Assembly: GCA_040382095.1 (NCBI GenBank)
Contig: JBEIGB010000016.1
Span: 1 to 51,707 of the forward strand
Direction of reading: 5' to 3'
Source of the DNA: JADJPL01 sp040382095
GTDB lineage: Bacteria; Bacteroidota; Bacteroidia; Chitinophagales; Saprospiraceae
DNA: 51,707 bases
In this document: piece by piece, positions 8,597 through 18,500 of the stretch
How positions within the stretch are numbered: position 1 is the stretch's first letter
How the letters are laid out: each line of letters begins with the position of its first letter
Notes under the pieces: model-generated
Told to the model about the DNA's origin: nothing
The model's input: only the letters and a program-made list of their open reading frames with translations
Databases searched by the model: none
Program-made: the position numbers and the translations under genes

Positions 8597-10189
8597 TCAA
8601 CCGCTGGTACGTTGCAGCAAGGCCTGCAGATCTTCCAGCGTATTGGCTTCCTGCGAAGGCTTGTCGCGACGCCAGCGATAGATACGCGGGAAGCGCAATG
8701 CGATTCCGGACTTATGCCTGGTAGAAGGTTGTATCCCCTCGAAGGCAATTTCAAACACCAGCTCTGGTCTGACACTGCGGACCGGACCAAAGCGCTCGAG
8801 CGTGTTTTGACGTATCCATGCATTGATCTCCTGGAATTCTGCATCGGTAAGCCCTGAATATGCCTTGGTAAAAGGTACCAGGTGCTTGTCTTTCCAAACC
8901 GCGAAGGTGAAATCGGTGTATAAATTGGCCCGACGGCCATGGCCCTGCTGGGCATAAATCATCACGGCATCCACGGTCATCGCATCTACCTTCCATTTCC
9001 ACCAATCGCCGCGCCTGCGGCCCGCGCGGTAAACGGAATCTGCGCGTTTGAGCATAATTCCCTCACTGGCATGTTCGCGGGAATCCTCCCTTGCTGCGTG
9101 CAGCGATTCCCAGTCATCAAATGGTAGCACCTCCGAAATTTGCAATACGGGTGCCGGGCAGTCTGCCAGAAGCTGTTCCAGCCGCTCCCTGCGCGTGCGA
9201 AAAGGCAACTGGCGCAGGTCTTCGCCCCCGAATTCCAGTAAATCGTAAGCCCGGAGGACTACAGGGGCGCTATCCAGTACCGCCCGGGTAAGGTTTTTCC
9301 GGCCGATACGCGTTTGCAGAAATTGGAAAGGGAGTAGTTTGCCGGCTTTGAACGGCAGAATCTCACCATCGAGAACCGTACCATCGGGAAGTAAACCAGC
9401 GAGCATAAGGAATTCCGGGAACTTATCGGTGATTAGTTCTTCTCCCCGCGACCAAACGAAGAGTTCTCCGCTCCGCACAATTAACTGCCCGCGGATACCA
9501 TCCCACTTGCGCTCCGCAATCCATTCATCGGGCTGCCCCAGCGTGTGGGGCGCATCTTCCAGCGCATAGGCGAGATAGAAGGGATAAGGCTTCGAAATAT
9601 CCTCCTGTAGGCTGGCCCCGAGTAGCAGGTGTTCCAAAGTATATTCTTCCGGGCTCCAGTTGCCCATCAGGCGATGTGCGAGGATATTTTGCTCCACCCC
9701 GGAATACCGTGCCAGTGCCTTTACCAGAAGTTGCTGCGAAACACCGATACGAAAACCGCCCGTGATCAGCTTATTAAACAAAAAGCGCTCTGCAGTATCC
9801 ATTTGCGCCCATGCGCCAAGGATCCGCTCTTTGCGCTGCATTTCACCGCAATCCCCCAGGTCGCGGATAAAATTGATCCAGTAGCTCAATGACTGGGGGT
9901 TGGAAGATATTGACGAAGGCAACACAAGGGATATGGTTTCTGCGAGATCGCCTACGATATGATAGGATTCTTCAAAAAGCCAGAGGGGAATGCCGGCGGC
10001 TTCGGCTGCCCATTCGCGCAGTAAAGAAGTAGTCACGGTACGTTTAGGGCGGCGATGGGAAAGCAGGGCAATTGTCCATAGGATATCCTCCTGCCGGGCG
10101 TCATGTAAATAGCGTACCAAAGCGTCAATTTTATCGTTGACTTTAGTCGTCTGATCCAGTTCTGTAAAAAGTTGAACAAATCGCTGCAT
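8597..10189 (-). CDS. ATP-dependent DNA ligase
   Basis: 530 aa. It seals nicks in DNA through a lysyl-AMP intermediate. The N-terminal DNA-binding domain (about 1-200) is followed by the adenylation domain with motif I ERKWDGIRG (Lys at about 228), LDGEILPF (motif III), EGIMLKR (motif IV) and WWKWKVDAMTVDAVMIYAQQGHGRR (motif V and the start of the OB-fold). The C-terminal OB-fold ends near SGIALRFPRIYRWR. This is the ligase type found with a ligase-associated exonuclease, here encoded 2 bp upstream, and together they form a presumed DNA-damage-response operon. The partner helicase (Lhr-type) and PdeM-like phosphoesterase, often present in such clusters, are absent from this window. ATG at 10189. 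Confidence 0.95.
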   Translation of the reverse strand: MQRFVQLFTELDQTTKVNDKIDALVRYLHDARQEDILWTIALLSHRRPKRTVTTSLLREWAAEAAGIPLWLFEESYHIVGDLAETISLVLPSSISSNPQSLSYWINFIRDLGDCGEMQRKERILGAWAQMDTAERFLFNKLITGGFRIGVSQQLLVKALARYSGVEQNILAHRLMGNWSPEEYTLEHLLLGASLQEDISKPYPFYLAYALEDAPHTLGQPDEWIAERKWDGIRGQLIVRSGELFVWSRGEELITDKFPEFLMLAGLLPDGTVLDGEILPFKAGKLLPFQFLQTRIGRKNLTRAVLDSAPVVLRAYDLLEFGGEDLRQLPFRTRRERLEQLLADCPAPVLQISEVLPFDDWESLHAAREDSREHASEGIMLKRADSVYRAGRRRGDWWKWKVDAMTVDAVMIYAQQGHGRRANLYTDFTFAVWKDKHLVPFTKAYSGLTDAEFQEINAWIRQNTLERFGPVRSVRPELVFEIAFEGIQPSTRHKSGIALRFPRIYRWRRDKPSQEANTLEDLQALLQRTSG

Positions 10190-10191
10190 AG

Positions 10192-11208
10192 CTATTCCTC
10201 TTTTTCCCCTTCCTCCATTTGGGCAGGATCGAGCAATTCACCTTCAAAGGCGGTTTTTTCAGCGGCGGCTTCCAGGCCTTGCTGCCGGAGCCACTGACTG
10301 AAAATATCGGAATAACCATGGGTCGCGATCACCTTTTCTGCCCCTGTCCCATGGACTGCTGCATTCAGCCCCTTCCAATCGGCGTGGTCGCTGAGTACGA
10401 AACCCCGGTCGGCATTTTTCCTGCGACGAGAGCCCCGCAGCGTCATCCAGCCCGACGCGACCCCCAGGGAAATTTCCCTGAACTGGCGTAGCCATAGCGA
10501 GCCGATGACAGATGGCGGGGCGATCACCAATCCGCCGGAGTATCCTTTTCCCCTTGCTGCCGGATTAACACGCCGGGTAGCTGGTAAGCTAACCCCCTGC
10601 CCCCTGATTACTTCGTTGACATTTTCAATAGCCCCGTGGGTAAATATTGGGCCGATTGCAGGGTCTATACCCATGAGTATCCGCTGTGCTTTCCCTAAGG
10701 CATACGCGGTAATGACGCTGACCTTATCCTGCGCCTGGTTGTCTTTCCACCACGTATTAATATCATGGAATACTTCCGCCTGTGGCTTCCAGTGGTACAC
10801 CGGAAGCCCAAAAGTAGATTCTGTGATAAAGGTATGACAACGCAGCGGCTCAAAAACTCCGGAAAGCCCGTCGTCTTCCAGTTTATAATCTCCTGAAACC
10901 ACCCAGACTTCCCCTTTGAAGGCAACCCGTATCTGGGCAGAACCGAGGATATGCCCTGCGGGATGAAAGGAAAAATCTACCCCGTTGATGGTCCGTATTT
11001 CGCCGTATTCAACTGTTTCGATATTCACCGGCCCCAGGCGATGGCGGATTACGGGTTGGGCCAGGCGCGTACAAAGGTAGGTCTGATGCCCCCACCGGGA
11101 ATGGTCGGACTGGCCATGGGTAATCAATGCCCGTTGAACGGGCTTCCAGGGATCGATATATACATCTGCCCGGGGGCAATATATCCCCTTATCCGTGAAA
11201 TGCAGCAT
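10192..11208 (-). CDS. Ligase-associated DNA damage response exonuclease (MBL fold), altered metal motif
   Basis: 338 aa, a metallo-beta-lactamase/beta-CASP-like nuclease of the family found next to ATP-dependent DNA ligases. Opening residues LHFTDKGIYCPRADVYIDPWKPVQRALITH are typical of the family. Metal-binding features seen are GHILGSAQI, VSGDYK and, in the beta-CASP part, VLSDHADW. In motif II the usual HxHxDH reads HGQSDH (residues about 33-38): the codon is CAG, so one zinc-ligand His is Gln. Whether this weakens catalysis or is normal in close relatives cannot be told here. It sits between the pseudouridine synthase (8 bp upstream) and the ligase (2 bp downstream), so all three are probably co-transcribed. 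ATG at 11208. Confidence 0.9.
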   Translation of the reverse strand: MLHFTDKGIYCPRADVYIDPWKPVQRALITHGQSDHSRWGHQTYLCTRLAQPVIRHRLGPVNIETVEYGEIRTINGVDFSFHPAGHILGSAQIRVAFKGEVWVVSGDYKLEDDGLSGVFEPLRCHTFITESTFGLPVYHWKPQAEVFHDINTWWKDNQAQDKVSVITAYALGKAQRILMGIDPAIGPIFTHGAIENVNEVIRGQGVSLPATRRVNPAARGKGYSGGLVIAPPSVIGSLWLRQFREISLGVASGWMTLRGSRRRKNADRGFVLSDHADWKGLNAAVHGTGAEKVIATHGYSDIFSQWLRQQGLEAAAEKTAFEGELLDPAQMEEGEKEE

Positions 11209-11216
11209 GTATCAGA

Positions 11217-12041
11217 TTATTTACCGGAAAAGTGTTTGAGCATAATAACTTCCCGTGGGGTGAGGTAGCGGACGAAACCCCTGGGGAGGTCTTTTTTTGT
11301 CAACCCACCCAGGTAAACGCGGTCGAGTTTGACCACCTCATAGCCGAGTTGTTCGAAAATACGGCGAACGATACGGTTGCGGCCAACATGCAGCAACAGG
11401 GTTGCCGCATTTTTTCCTTTTCCGGGGGTATAGTGGGCGGCATCTACGGTAGCAGGGCCGTCTTCCAGTACCAGCCCCTCGCGGATCTTTTGGAGGTCTT
11501 CTGGTTTAAGTTCTTTATTGAGCTCCACATCGTATTGCTTTTCCATTTTGAAGCTCGGGTGGGTCATTTTCATGGCCAGTTCGCCGTCGTTGGTAAGCAG
11601 AAGCAGACCAGTAGTATCGCGGTCGAGGCGCCCAACGGGAAAGACCCTTTCTTTTACTTTATCCTTAATCAAGTCCATTACCGTAGTGCGGCCCCGTTCG
11701 TCCTGGGAAGTTGAAATCACCCCTTTAGGTTTATTCATCAACAGATAAACCTTGTGTTCTTCGGGCCGGATTACCTTTCCTTTATATCGGACGACATCCC
11801 CTGGCTTCATCTGGTAGAAAGGCTCGACAATTACAGCGCCGTTTACGCTCACCTGGCCGCCCTTGACCAGGTCTGCAGCCTGCCGACGGGAACAAATTCC
11901 GCAGTGTGCGACATATTTATTCAGGCGCATCCCTTCGGTAGGCGCCGTATCACCCGTAGCAGGTGCTTTTTCTCTATAATTATTTTGCTTTGCGAGGCGT
12001 ATCCGGGGCTGTGCCGGTTTTCGCGGTGCTTGTTTGGCCAT
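11217..12041 (-). CDS. rRNA pseudouridine synthase, RsuA/RluB family
   Basis: 274 aa. It converts uridine to pseudouridine in ribosomal RNA. A basic N-terminal tail (about 1-35) is followed by an S4 RNA-binding domain (RLNKYVAHCGICSRRQAADLVKGGQVSVNG, about 38-67) and the catalytic domain with the family motif GRLDRDTTGLLLLTNDG, whose second Asp is the catalytic residue (about residue 139). RluB/E/F versus RsuA cannot be separated with confidence, though the length and S4 domain fit RluB/RsuA. It is the first gene of a likely operon with the exonuclease and ligase genes. The ATG at 12041 is preceded by AT-rich sequence. Confidence 0.93.
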   Translation of the reverse strand: MAKQAPRKPAQPRIRLAKQNNYREKAPATGDTAPTEGMRLNKYVAHCGICSRRQAADLVKGGQVSVNGAVIVEPFYQMKPGDVVRYKGKVIRPEEHKVYLLMNKPKGVISTSQDERGRTTVMDLIKDKVKERVFPVGRLDRDTTGLLLLTNDGELAMKMTHPSFKMEKQYDVELNKELKPEDLQKIREGLVLEDGPATVDAAHYTPGKGKNAATLLLHVGRNRIVRRIFEQLGYEVVKLDRVYLGGLTKKDLPRGFVRYLTPREVIMLKHFSGK

Positions 12042-12187
12042 GACATTATTTTTTCACGCGATAAATCTACATCTGATTCAGGGGTTTTGTATTGGGGTAA
12101 AGGTTGGCAAAAAGCGTCCGGAGCTGATCCTGCCTGAAGCAAGCGCCTTCAGAAAATATGCTGAAAATTTCGGGTGAACTCAAGCGG

Positions 12188-13732
12188 TCAGAATTCCCTG
12201 TAGGGTTGTTGCAGAATGGTCTTCCAATTCAGCCCAACGAGCTTGCTTTCACCCAGGATATCTGAACCGCCAAAAATCAGCAATTCGCGCCCCTCCAGAT
12301 CCCAGCAATGCGAAATCCAGGCCTTTTGAATGGATTGGGGTTGCAACGCCTTACTCAGGTTGAAAAAACGGACTTTTCCGGAAATTTCGTCCAGTTCAGC
12401 CGCTATTACTACACCATCGTCCCCGAGATAGCGGCCTAAAGTGCGGAACTTGCCGGAAGGCTGATGGTGTATGGCAAGATCGTTATAAATCAAATATACT
12501 TTTTCTTCCCGATGAACTTCCCTGAAGGAAAATGGAGAAAGGGCATTTTGGTTGAAACCTTCGGTTTGTCTTTTCGGCAGGCGACGAAACCATTGAAGGC
12601 GTTGCAGGTCTGGCCTGAGTCGAAGGGCCAGCATATCGTTGAATTCATAGACCCCTTCTGTGGGGCTGTAATATTCCTGCTCTGCAATCGCGAGGAGGCT
12701 GCCATCGGCGAGTACCCTCACCTTTCTTACCTGATAGGACTCGAAACGATGTCGGTTGGCATTCAGCAGGTCATCGCCCTGCGGGTAGATAAAAGCCGAT
12801 TGATACAGCTCTTTGTCAATTGCGACTTTGCCCTGTACCATTTTCCCTCCGCCCGGAGGGATATAAAACGCGAACAGTCCCAGGTGGACTTCTTTTCCGG
12901 CTTCCTGGTAAAAAGCAGCTCCCGCCATTGCATTCCCTTCAACAGGATCAATATGCAGGCCACGCAGGGCATAACCCTCAGGATTAATATCGTAAATCAC
13001 CATATTCTCCTCACCTTGCACTGCACTGAGGACGAAGTACTCGATTTTATTTTCGTCAATTACCGGTCCCACTTTACCGGTATAGTTTTCTCCGAGCAAA
13101 AAAGCCCGCCCATCATCGGTAATCCGGCAATTATAGAGGTATAACGAGGCATTTTTATATGGCAGCACATAGCGCTGCTGCCAGATGGTATCCAGATTTT
13201 CTCCCAGTACCGTGACCGTGAGCCGTGCAGGATCTTCGGGTAAAGAATAAGACCAGGAATAAAACATTGCCTTCGTACTGTCAGGAGAAAGCGCATATCC
13301 GAATGGGACGCGATAAAGCTGAGGCGTATATGCCTCATCTACGACCACACCGGTCACTTCTTCGAAATCCGGGATTTCATACTGCTGCAGCATCAGATAA
13401 TTCCGCTGCGGCCCGGGATAATAGATGGAAGTAAGCACCTGAAGGCGTCCATTCCAGGCAAAGACCCCCTCAAACTTAGCTTCTACCCCCCTGCGTTCCA
13501 GGGAGACCAGCTTATTGGCTAGCGAACGGTTGTCGGGGGCAAAAAATTCCAGGCGCATCTGTGTTGGGCGCTCCGGATGGTCGAGAAAAACAGCCACGAA
13601 CCCTGCCTGCCCAAAAGGAACGACTGTTTTAATCAAAAATAAGTCGTACTCAGGCTGGGCAAGTAACGGACGGGCATGAAAGCATGCCATCAGCAGAGAA
13701 AACCAAAGTATAGGCCAAATAGGACGTTGCAT
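12188..13732 (-). CDS. Secreted protein of unknown function
   Basis: 514 aa from the ATG at 13732, chosen because it begins a clean signal peptide (MQRPIWPILWFSLLMACF...LLAQ). An in-frame start at 13798 would overlap the upstream gene and put 22 extra residues in front of the signal. I do not recognise a family. The sequence is mostly short beta-rich segments with repeated aromatic/Gly turns (such as YYPGPQRNYLMLQQYEIPDFEEVTG), compatible with a beta-propeller, and no T9SS tail is visible. It lies 49 bp downstream of the M1 peptidase gene, so the two are probably co-expressed. Confidence 0.75.
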   Translation of the reverse strand: MQRPIWPILWFSLLMACFHARPLLAQPEYDLFLIKTVVPFGQAGFVAVFLDHPERPTQMRLEFFAPDNRSLANKLVSLERRGVEAKFEGVFAWNGRLQVLTSIYYPGPQRNYLMLQQYEIPDFEEVTGVVVDEAYTPQLYRVPFGYALSPDSTKAMFYSWSYSLPEDPARLTVTVLGENLDTIWQQRYVLPYKNASLYLYNCRITDDGRAFLLGENYTGKVGPVIDENKIEYFVLSAVQGEENMVIYDINPEGYALRGLHIDPVEGNAMAGAAFYQEAGKEVHLGLFAFYIPPGGGKMVQGKVAIDKELYQSAFIYPQGDDLLNANRHRFESYQVRKVRVLADGSLLAIAEQEYYSPTEGVYEFNDMLALRLRPDLQRLQWFRRLPKRQTEGFNQNALSPFSFREVHREEKVYLIYNDLAIHHQPSGKFRTLGRYLGDDGVVIAAELDEISGKVRFFNLSKALQPQSIQKAWISHCWDLEGRELLIFGGSDILGESKLVGLNWKTILQQPYREF

Positions 13733-13781
13733 AATAGCGTATAAACAATTAAGGCAGGCCTGGGGTTGCAAGAAAATTTGT

Positions 13782-15440
13782 TTACCTGACCAAATCACAC
13801 AGCAGCCATTGGTTGGGGTCCACTAATGGCTGGGTATTGCGGGGAATCTTCAGGGTAACGCCCTTATCGCCCACCATCACGCGCTGTACCTTCCCGTCCA
13901 GCTCGACCTCTATGGGCATCGGAAATGGCAACCCTTCAGGAGCCTCCCAACGAAGCGTCAGCTCCTGGCCCTCGACACGGGAATAAAGCCTCGGTAATTT
14001 CGGCTGCCGCAGATATACATCAAAAAGCCAATCCAGGTCCATCCCCGATAATGCTTCGCAAAGTAGCAGGAAATCATCGGTCGTAGCAAAGCGACATTGC
14101 CGGCCATCAGTGATTTTCTCGAGTTCAGGACTGGGATAGGCCATTCTGCGCAGGGCTTTGAAAAAAGTCGTATCGCCCATCACCCCACGGAGAACGTGGA
14201 GTACCCATGCGCCCTTCGCATAGATTGGCGCCCGGTAAATACCGTCGGAAGAGAGGATTTCCCTGGGTGCTATGGCAAGTTCGTTCCTGAAGCGCCGTTG
14301 ACTGCCCATATATTCGAGGTACTTGGATTTTCCTTGCTTTTCTTCTATGTAGAGGGCTTGCATGTAGGTACAAAAGCCCTCATGGATCCACATATCCTGC
14401 CAGTTATAATTTGTTACGAGGTTACCCCACCATTCGTGGCCAAACTCATGATGGTGCAATGCATCAAAGCCCCAGTCTATCCCCCCGGTCATCGAAGTAT
14501 TTTTAAAATTAGCTCCATAAGCAATGATGGACTGGTGTTCCATACCAAGATGGGGGGTCTGCGCTACACCATATTTATCTTTCCGAAAAGGATATGGCCC
14601 CAGTAGCTTTTCGTAAAAAGCAATATGTTCCTTAATTTCCTCAAACAAGATCTTTCCCTTTTCATAATCCTCCGGCAGCACATACAGCATAAGGGGAAAC
14701 GATTCGCCTGCAATACTGGTATAAGGCTCCCGGATGAGGCGATAAGGGGCGATGTTCAGCGCGACGTTGTACACGTTGATCGGCGTAGAGATATACCAGT
14801 GATAGGTCACCGTACCATCCCCGTGATCTTCCGAACCGTTCGGCCTTCCGTTGCAGGCGGCGACGAGGGGCTTGGGTACACGCACATGGAACCCCATGGA
14901 ATCAGGCTCATCACTTACATGGTCTTTCACCGGCCACCAGATATCTGCTCCTTCCCCCTGGCAACTGGTCGCGATCCAGTGTGCCCCGGAAGACGTTTTT
15001 TTCCAATCAAAACCCCCATCCCAGGGTGCCCGCGGCGCAACCCTGGGTTTTCCGCCGTACTGCACCTGCACACGGATATTTTCCCCGGCCTGGCGGGTAT
15101 TACCAAGGGCAACCCAAATCTTGCCGCCTTCGCGCTGTACCTTCAAAGAGTGGCGCACACCTGCCGCATCCAGCAACACTGCACCGGAAACCACGAGCAA
15201 GGTATCCAGGTCTAATACCAAAACGTTCATCGGATGGACGATACGTGCCCGTACTTCCAAAGTACCCCCTATTCGCTGCTCTTCCGGGAATACCTGGACG
15301 TTGAGGTCATAAAACGTCACATCATAAGCAGCTTGTTCAGGGCTTAATACGCCCCCGGAGTCATAGATGGGTGTTTGGGCCGCTCCGCTCAAAGAAAAGA
15401 GCAGTAACGACAAGAAAGAAAAAGAAAGGGTTAAACGCAT
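13782..15440 (-). CDS. Secreted M1-family zinc metallopeptidase
   Basis: 552 aa from the ATG at 15440, which starts a signal peptide (MRLTLSFSFLSLLLFSLSGAAQ). A further upstream start at 15476 would add 12 residues before it. The gluzincin motif HEFGH (about residues 330-334) is followed by WWGNLVTNYNWQDMWIHEGF, giving HExxH-x18-E, with two His and the Glu as zinc ligands. The aminopeptidase exopeptidase motif (GAMEN type) is here seen as GMEHQS (about 303). An N-terminal beta-domain of M1 type (VTFYDLNVQVFPEEQRIGGTLEVRA) is present. It cleaves N-terminal residues from peptides, here outside the cytoplasm. Compared with full M1 enzymes the C-terminal helical domain is short or missing. It lies upstream of the unknown secreted protein. 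Confidence 0.93.
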   Translation of the reverse strand: MRLTLSFSFLSLLLFSLSGAAQTPIYDSGGVLSPEQAAYDVTFYDLNVQVFPEEQRIGGTLEVRARIVHPMNVLVLDLDTLLVVSGAVLLDAAGVRHSLKVQREGGKIWVALGNTRQAGENIRVQVQYGGKPRVAPRAPWDGGFDWKKTSSGAHWIATSCQGEGADIWWPVKDHVSDEPDSMGFHVRVPKPLVAACNGRPNGSEDHGDGTVTYHWYISTPINVYNVALNIAPYRLIREPYTSIAGESFPLMLYVLPEDYEKGKILFEEIKEHIAFYEKLLGPYPFRKDKYGVAQTPHLGMEHQSIIAYGANFKNTSMTGGIDWGFDALHHHEFGHEWWGNLVTNYNWQDMWIHEGFCTYMQALYIEEKQGKSKYLEYMGSQRRFRNELAIAPREILSSDGIYRAPIYAKGAWVLHVLRGVMGDTTFFKALRRMAYPSPELEKITDGRQCRFATTDDFLLLCEALSGMDLDWLFDVYLRQPKLPRLYSRVEGQELTLRWEAPEGLPFPMPIEVELDGKVQRVMVGDKGVTLKIPRNTQPLVDPNQWLLCDLVR

Positions 15441-15567
15441 AGCATATTGAACTTTATAAAGGAAAAAACACACCAAGCAAAAGCCGAAACGTACGATGAG
15501 GTCAATTCTGTAGCTCCCAGGGCAGGCGTTTACAGCGGTGCAATGGAATTTGGATCGCCTCTGGCAA

Positions 15568-18500
15568 TCAGTTCACCGAAAAAACCGGTAGCTCCAGCTT
15601 ACCAACGTGCAAGGGTGCCGGACGGTCAAATAAAGCATCATAAACCGTTGCCTGTATCCGGTTGCGGATACTTAATTTGTTGAGCCGGTAGTTGCGCATC
15701 GAGGGATAGGTACGGTTTGCCAGAAAAATAAAAATCAGGGACTCCTCGGGGTCAGCCCAGGCACATACCCCTGTAAACCCGACATGGCCGAAGGTGCTCT
15801 CCGAGACCCGGGCAGAAACATTAGGTGGGTATCTGGAACCTACTGGAAGCATGTCGAAGCCCATCGCACGGCGGTTGCCGGCAGGATGCCTGGTGGTGAA
15901 GTGGTCCACGGTTGCAGGGTCAAAAAAGCGTTGCCCCCCATACTGACCCTTCTGTAGCAACATCTGCATAAGCGTAGCCAGGTCAAGGGCGTTGGAAAAC
16001 AAGCCGGCATGGCCGCTCACCCCGCCCAGCATCGCCGCACCCATGTCGTGTACATAGCCATGGATACGCTGCTTGCGGAAATAGTTATCTTCTTCTGTAG
16101 GCGGAATCCTGTCGAGGGCAATGGTCTTCCAGGGCTGAAAGGTGGTCGTTTGAAGCCCGAGCGGCTGGTAAAAACGTTCTTTGACAAACGCATCCAAAGG
16201 CTGGTCGGCCATACGTGCAACCAGTTTTGAAAAAAGGAAGAACCCCAGGTCGCTGTATTTATAGCCAGAATTTTCAAATAAACCGGAATACCAAATCTGA
16301 TGCCAGATACTGTCCTGGAAACCATCGCGCAAAAACATGCGCTCCGTCACAGGAATAGAAAATTCCGGCTCAGGTACAGGGCGGTAAAAGTCTGCCGATG
16401 GGCTGACCTCTTTTTGGCTGTCCCGGACCAGTGTAGCTTCATAAAAGGGTATCCAGTCGCGCAGCCTTGCGCGGTGAGCGAGGATATCGGATATCAGGAT
16501 ATTTTCCTTATTGGTCCCCTTTAATTCCGGCAGATATTCGCTCAGGGGTTTTTGCAGGTCAATCCTGCCCTGCTCTTTAAAGTGCATCAACGCAAGTGTG
16601 GTGGCCGCAATCTTGGTCACGGAAGCAAGGTCATATACATCATCTTTTTGTACGGGATGTTGAATGGAATAGGTGTGGTCGCCAAAGGCTTCGTGATAGA
16701 CCACCTGCCCTTTTCGTGCGACGAGGACTACACAGCCTGGTGTGGCACCTTCTGTAATCGCCTCCTTTACAATCCGGGCAATCCGTGCCAGGGTATCGGA
16801 GCGAAGGCCTGCTTCTTCGGGGATGGCAAATCCCATACGCCCCAAAGACGGCGTATCCTCGCCCGTATTGTAGGTGCTGCGTGCCGAAGCGCTCACCGGC
16901 AGCCTGCCCGCCAGGCCGATAGCCCCGAATAAAGCCTGTGCAGCGAGGTCCTGCGTAGCGCCGTCTTCCTCGTAGGCCTGCAATACCCATTCAAAGTCAT
17001 CAAAATACTTTAAGGCATAAGGCGTCCCGAATACGACCAGGACAACACGGGTTTTTTGGTTCAACCCCTTTAAAAATTCAAGTGCGCTTGATGAAAGGCC
17101 AAATTGCTGCACACTCGAAGCGTTCATCCCATGCAAGCCTACAAAGACTATCTCCTGTTTCTCCAGGAGGGCCTGCAAGGCATCCGCACGCTCCGGGGAA
17201 ATTTCCTTGCTCGTCTGATAATGGGCAATATTCCCATAAGCCGACAGGCGCTTCTGAAATGCTGTTTCTGCACCCGCCCCGATACTCAATGAGGCCATCC
17301 CGAGGGTATCAATCCGCTGTATCGGGATCAGACGCTGCTTGTTGCGCACCATCGTCAACGAGGCTTTGATAAGCTCCCTGCGCAGTACCTCTGCTTCCGG
17401 GGTACTCAACTCTTTTCGGATATTTTCTGTTGGCACAGGGGTCACCCGGGTCAGCCCGAGGCGGTATTTAGCCCTGAGTACCCGGCGGACGCTCTCCATG
17501 AGCTGTTCCCGGTCCAGCGTGCCATTGGCCAGGTAGGATTTTATCTCCCGCAAGGCAGCACCCAGGTTTTCGGGCAAACAAAGGATATCATTTCCGGCCA
17601 GTAATGCTTCCGCTTCGACAATCCCTCCACCAAAATGCTTCGTCACACCTTTCATTTCGAGTGCATCTGTGAAAATCAAACCCTTGAACCCCAGTTCTTT
17701 GCGCAATAAGTTGGTGACTGTGTTGCGCGATAAGGTCGTTGGCCGGTTTTCCCGGTCATCCAATGCTGGCACCTGTAAATGTGCCACCATCATACTGCCG
17801 ATGCCATAGTCGGATAATGCGCGGAAAGGATAGAGTTCGATACTGTCGAGCCGCGGGCGGTCATGCCGGATAATAGGAAGATCGTAGTGGGAGTCAACAT
17901 TTGTATCCCCATGGCCGGGGAAGTGCTTGGCACAAGCCATCACGTTAATATCCTGCATCCCCTTCATATACATATAAGACTTTACTGTAACGTTATACTG
18001 GTCTTCGCCAAAAGACCTGGTATGAATTACAGGGTTCGCTGCGTTGTTGTTGACATCTGCTACAGGTGCAAAATTGACCTGTACGCCCACCCTGCGCATC
18101 TGCCGTCCAATCTCCCTGCCCATCCGATAGATCAGGTCATTGTCCTGTACTGCCCCTAACATCAATTGGCGGGGAAAGCTCATCGCGGATTCCTTCATGC
18201 GCATTCCAAGGCCCCACTCGCCATCAATAGCGATCATCAATGGGGTTTTGGACAAAGCCTGGTATTGGTTTGTCAATTCCGCCTGCTTTTCAGGGGTCCC
18301 TTGAAAAAAACATAGCGAACCGACCTGATAGTCCCGGATCAGGGACTCTACCAGGGCCACGTGTTCAGGGCCCTTATCCGAATGTGCGCGGATCATGAAC
18401 AACTGCCCGATGCGCTGATCTTCTCCAAGCGCATTAAAGACGGAATCCACCCAGCGGTCTTCCGCCGGATCACTGCCGGGGACCAGCTTGAAACGCTGCT

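Noticed and set aside
12464..13144. 226-codon plus-strand ORF
   Set aside because: Antisense to the secreted unknown protein at 12188-13732, which has a signal peptide and fits the operon; the ORF has none.
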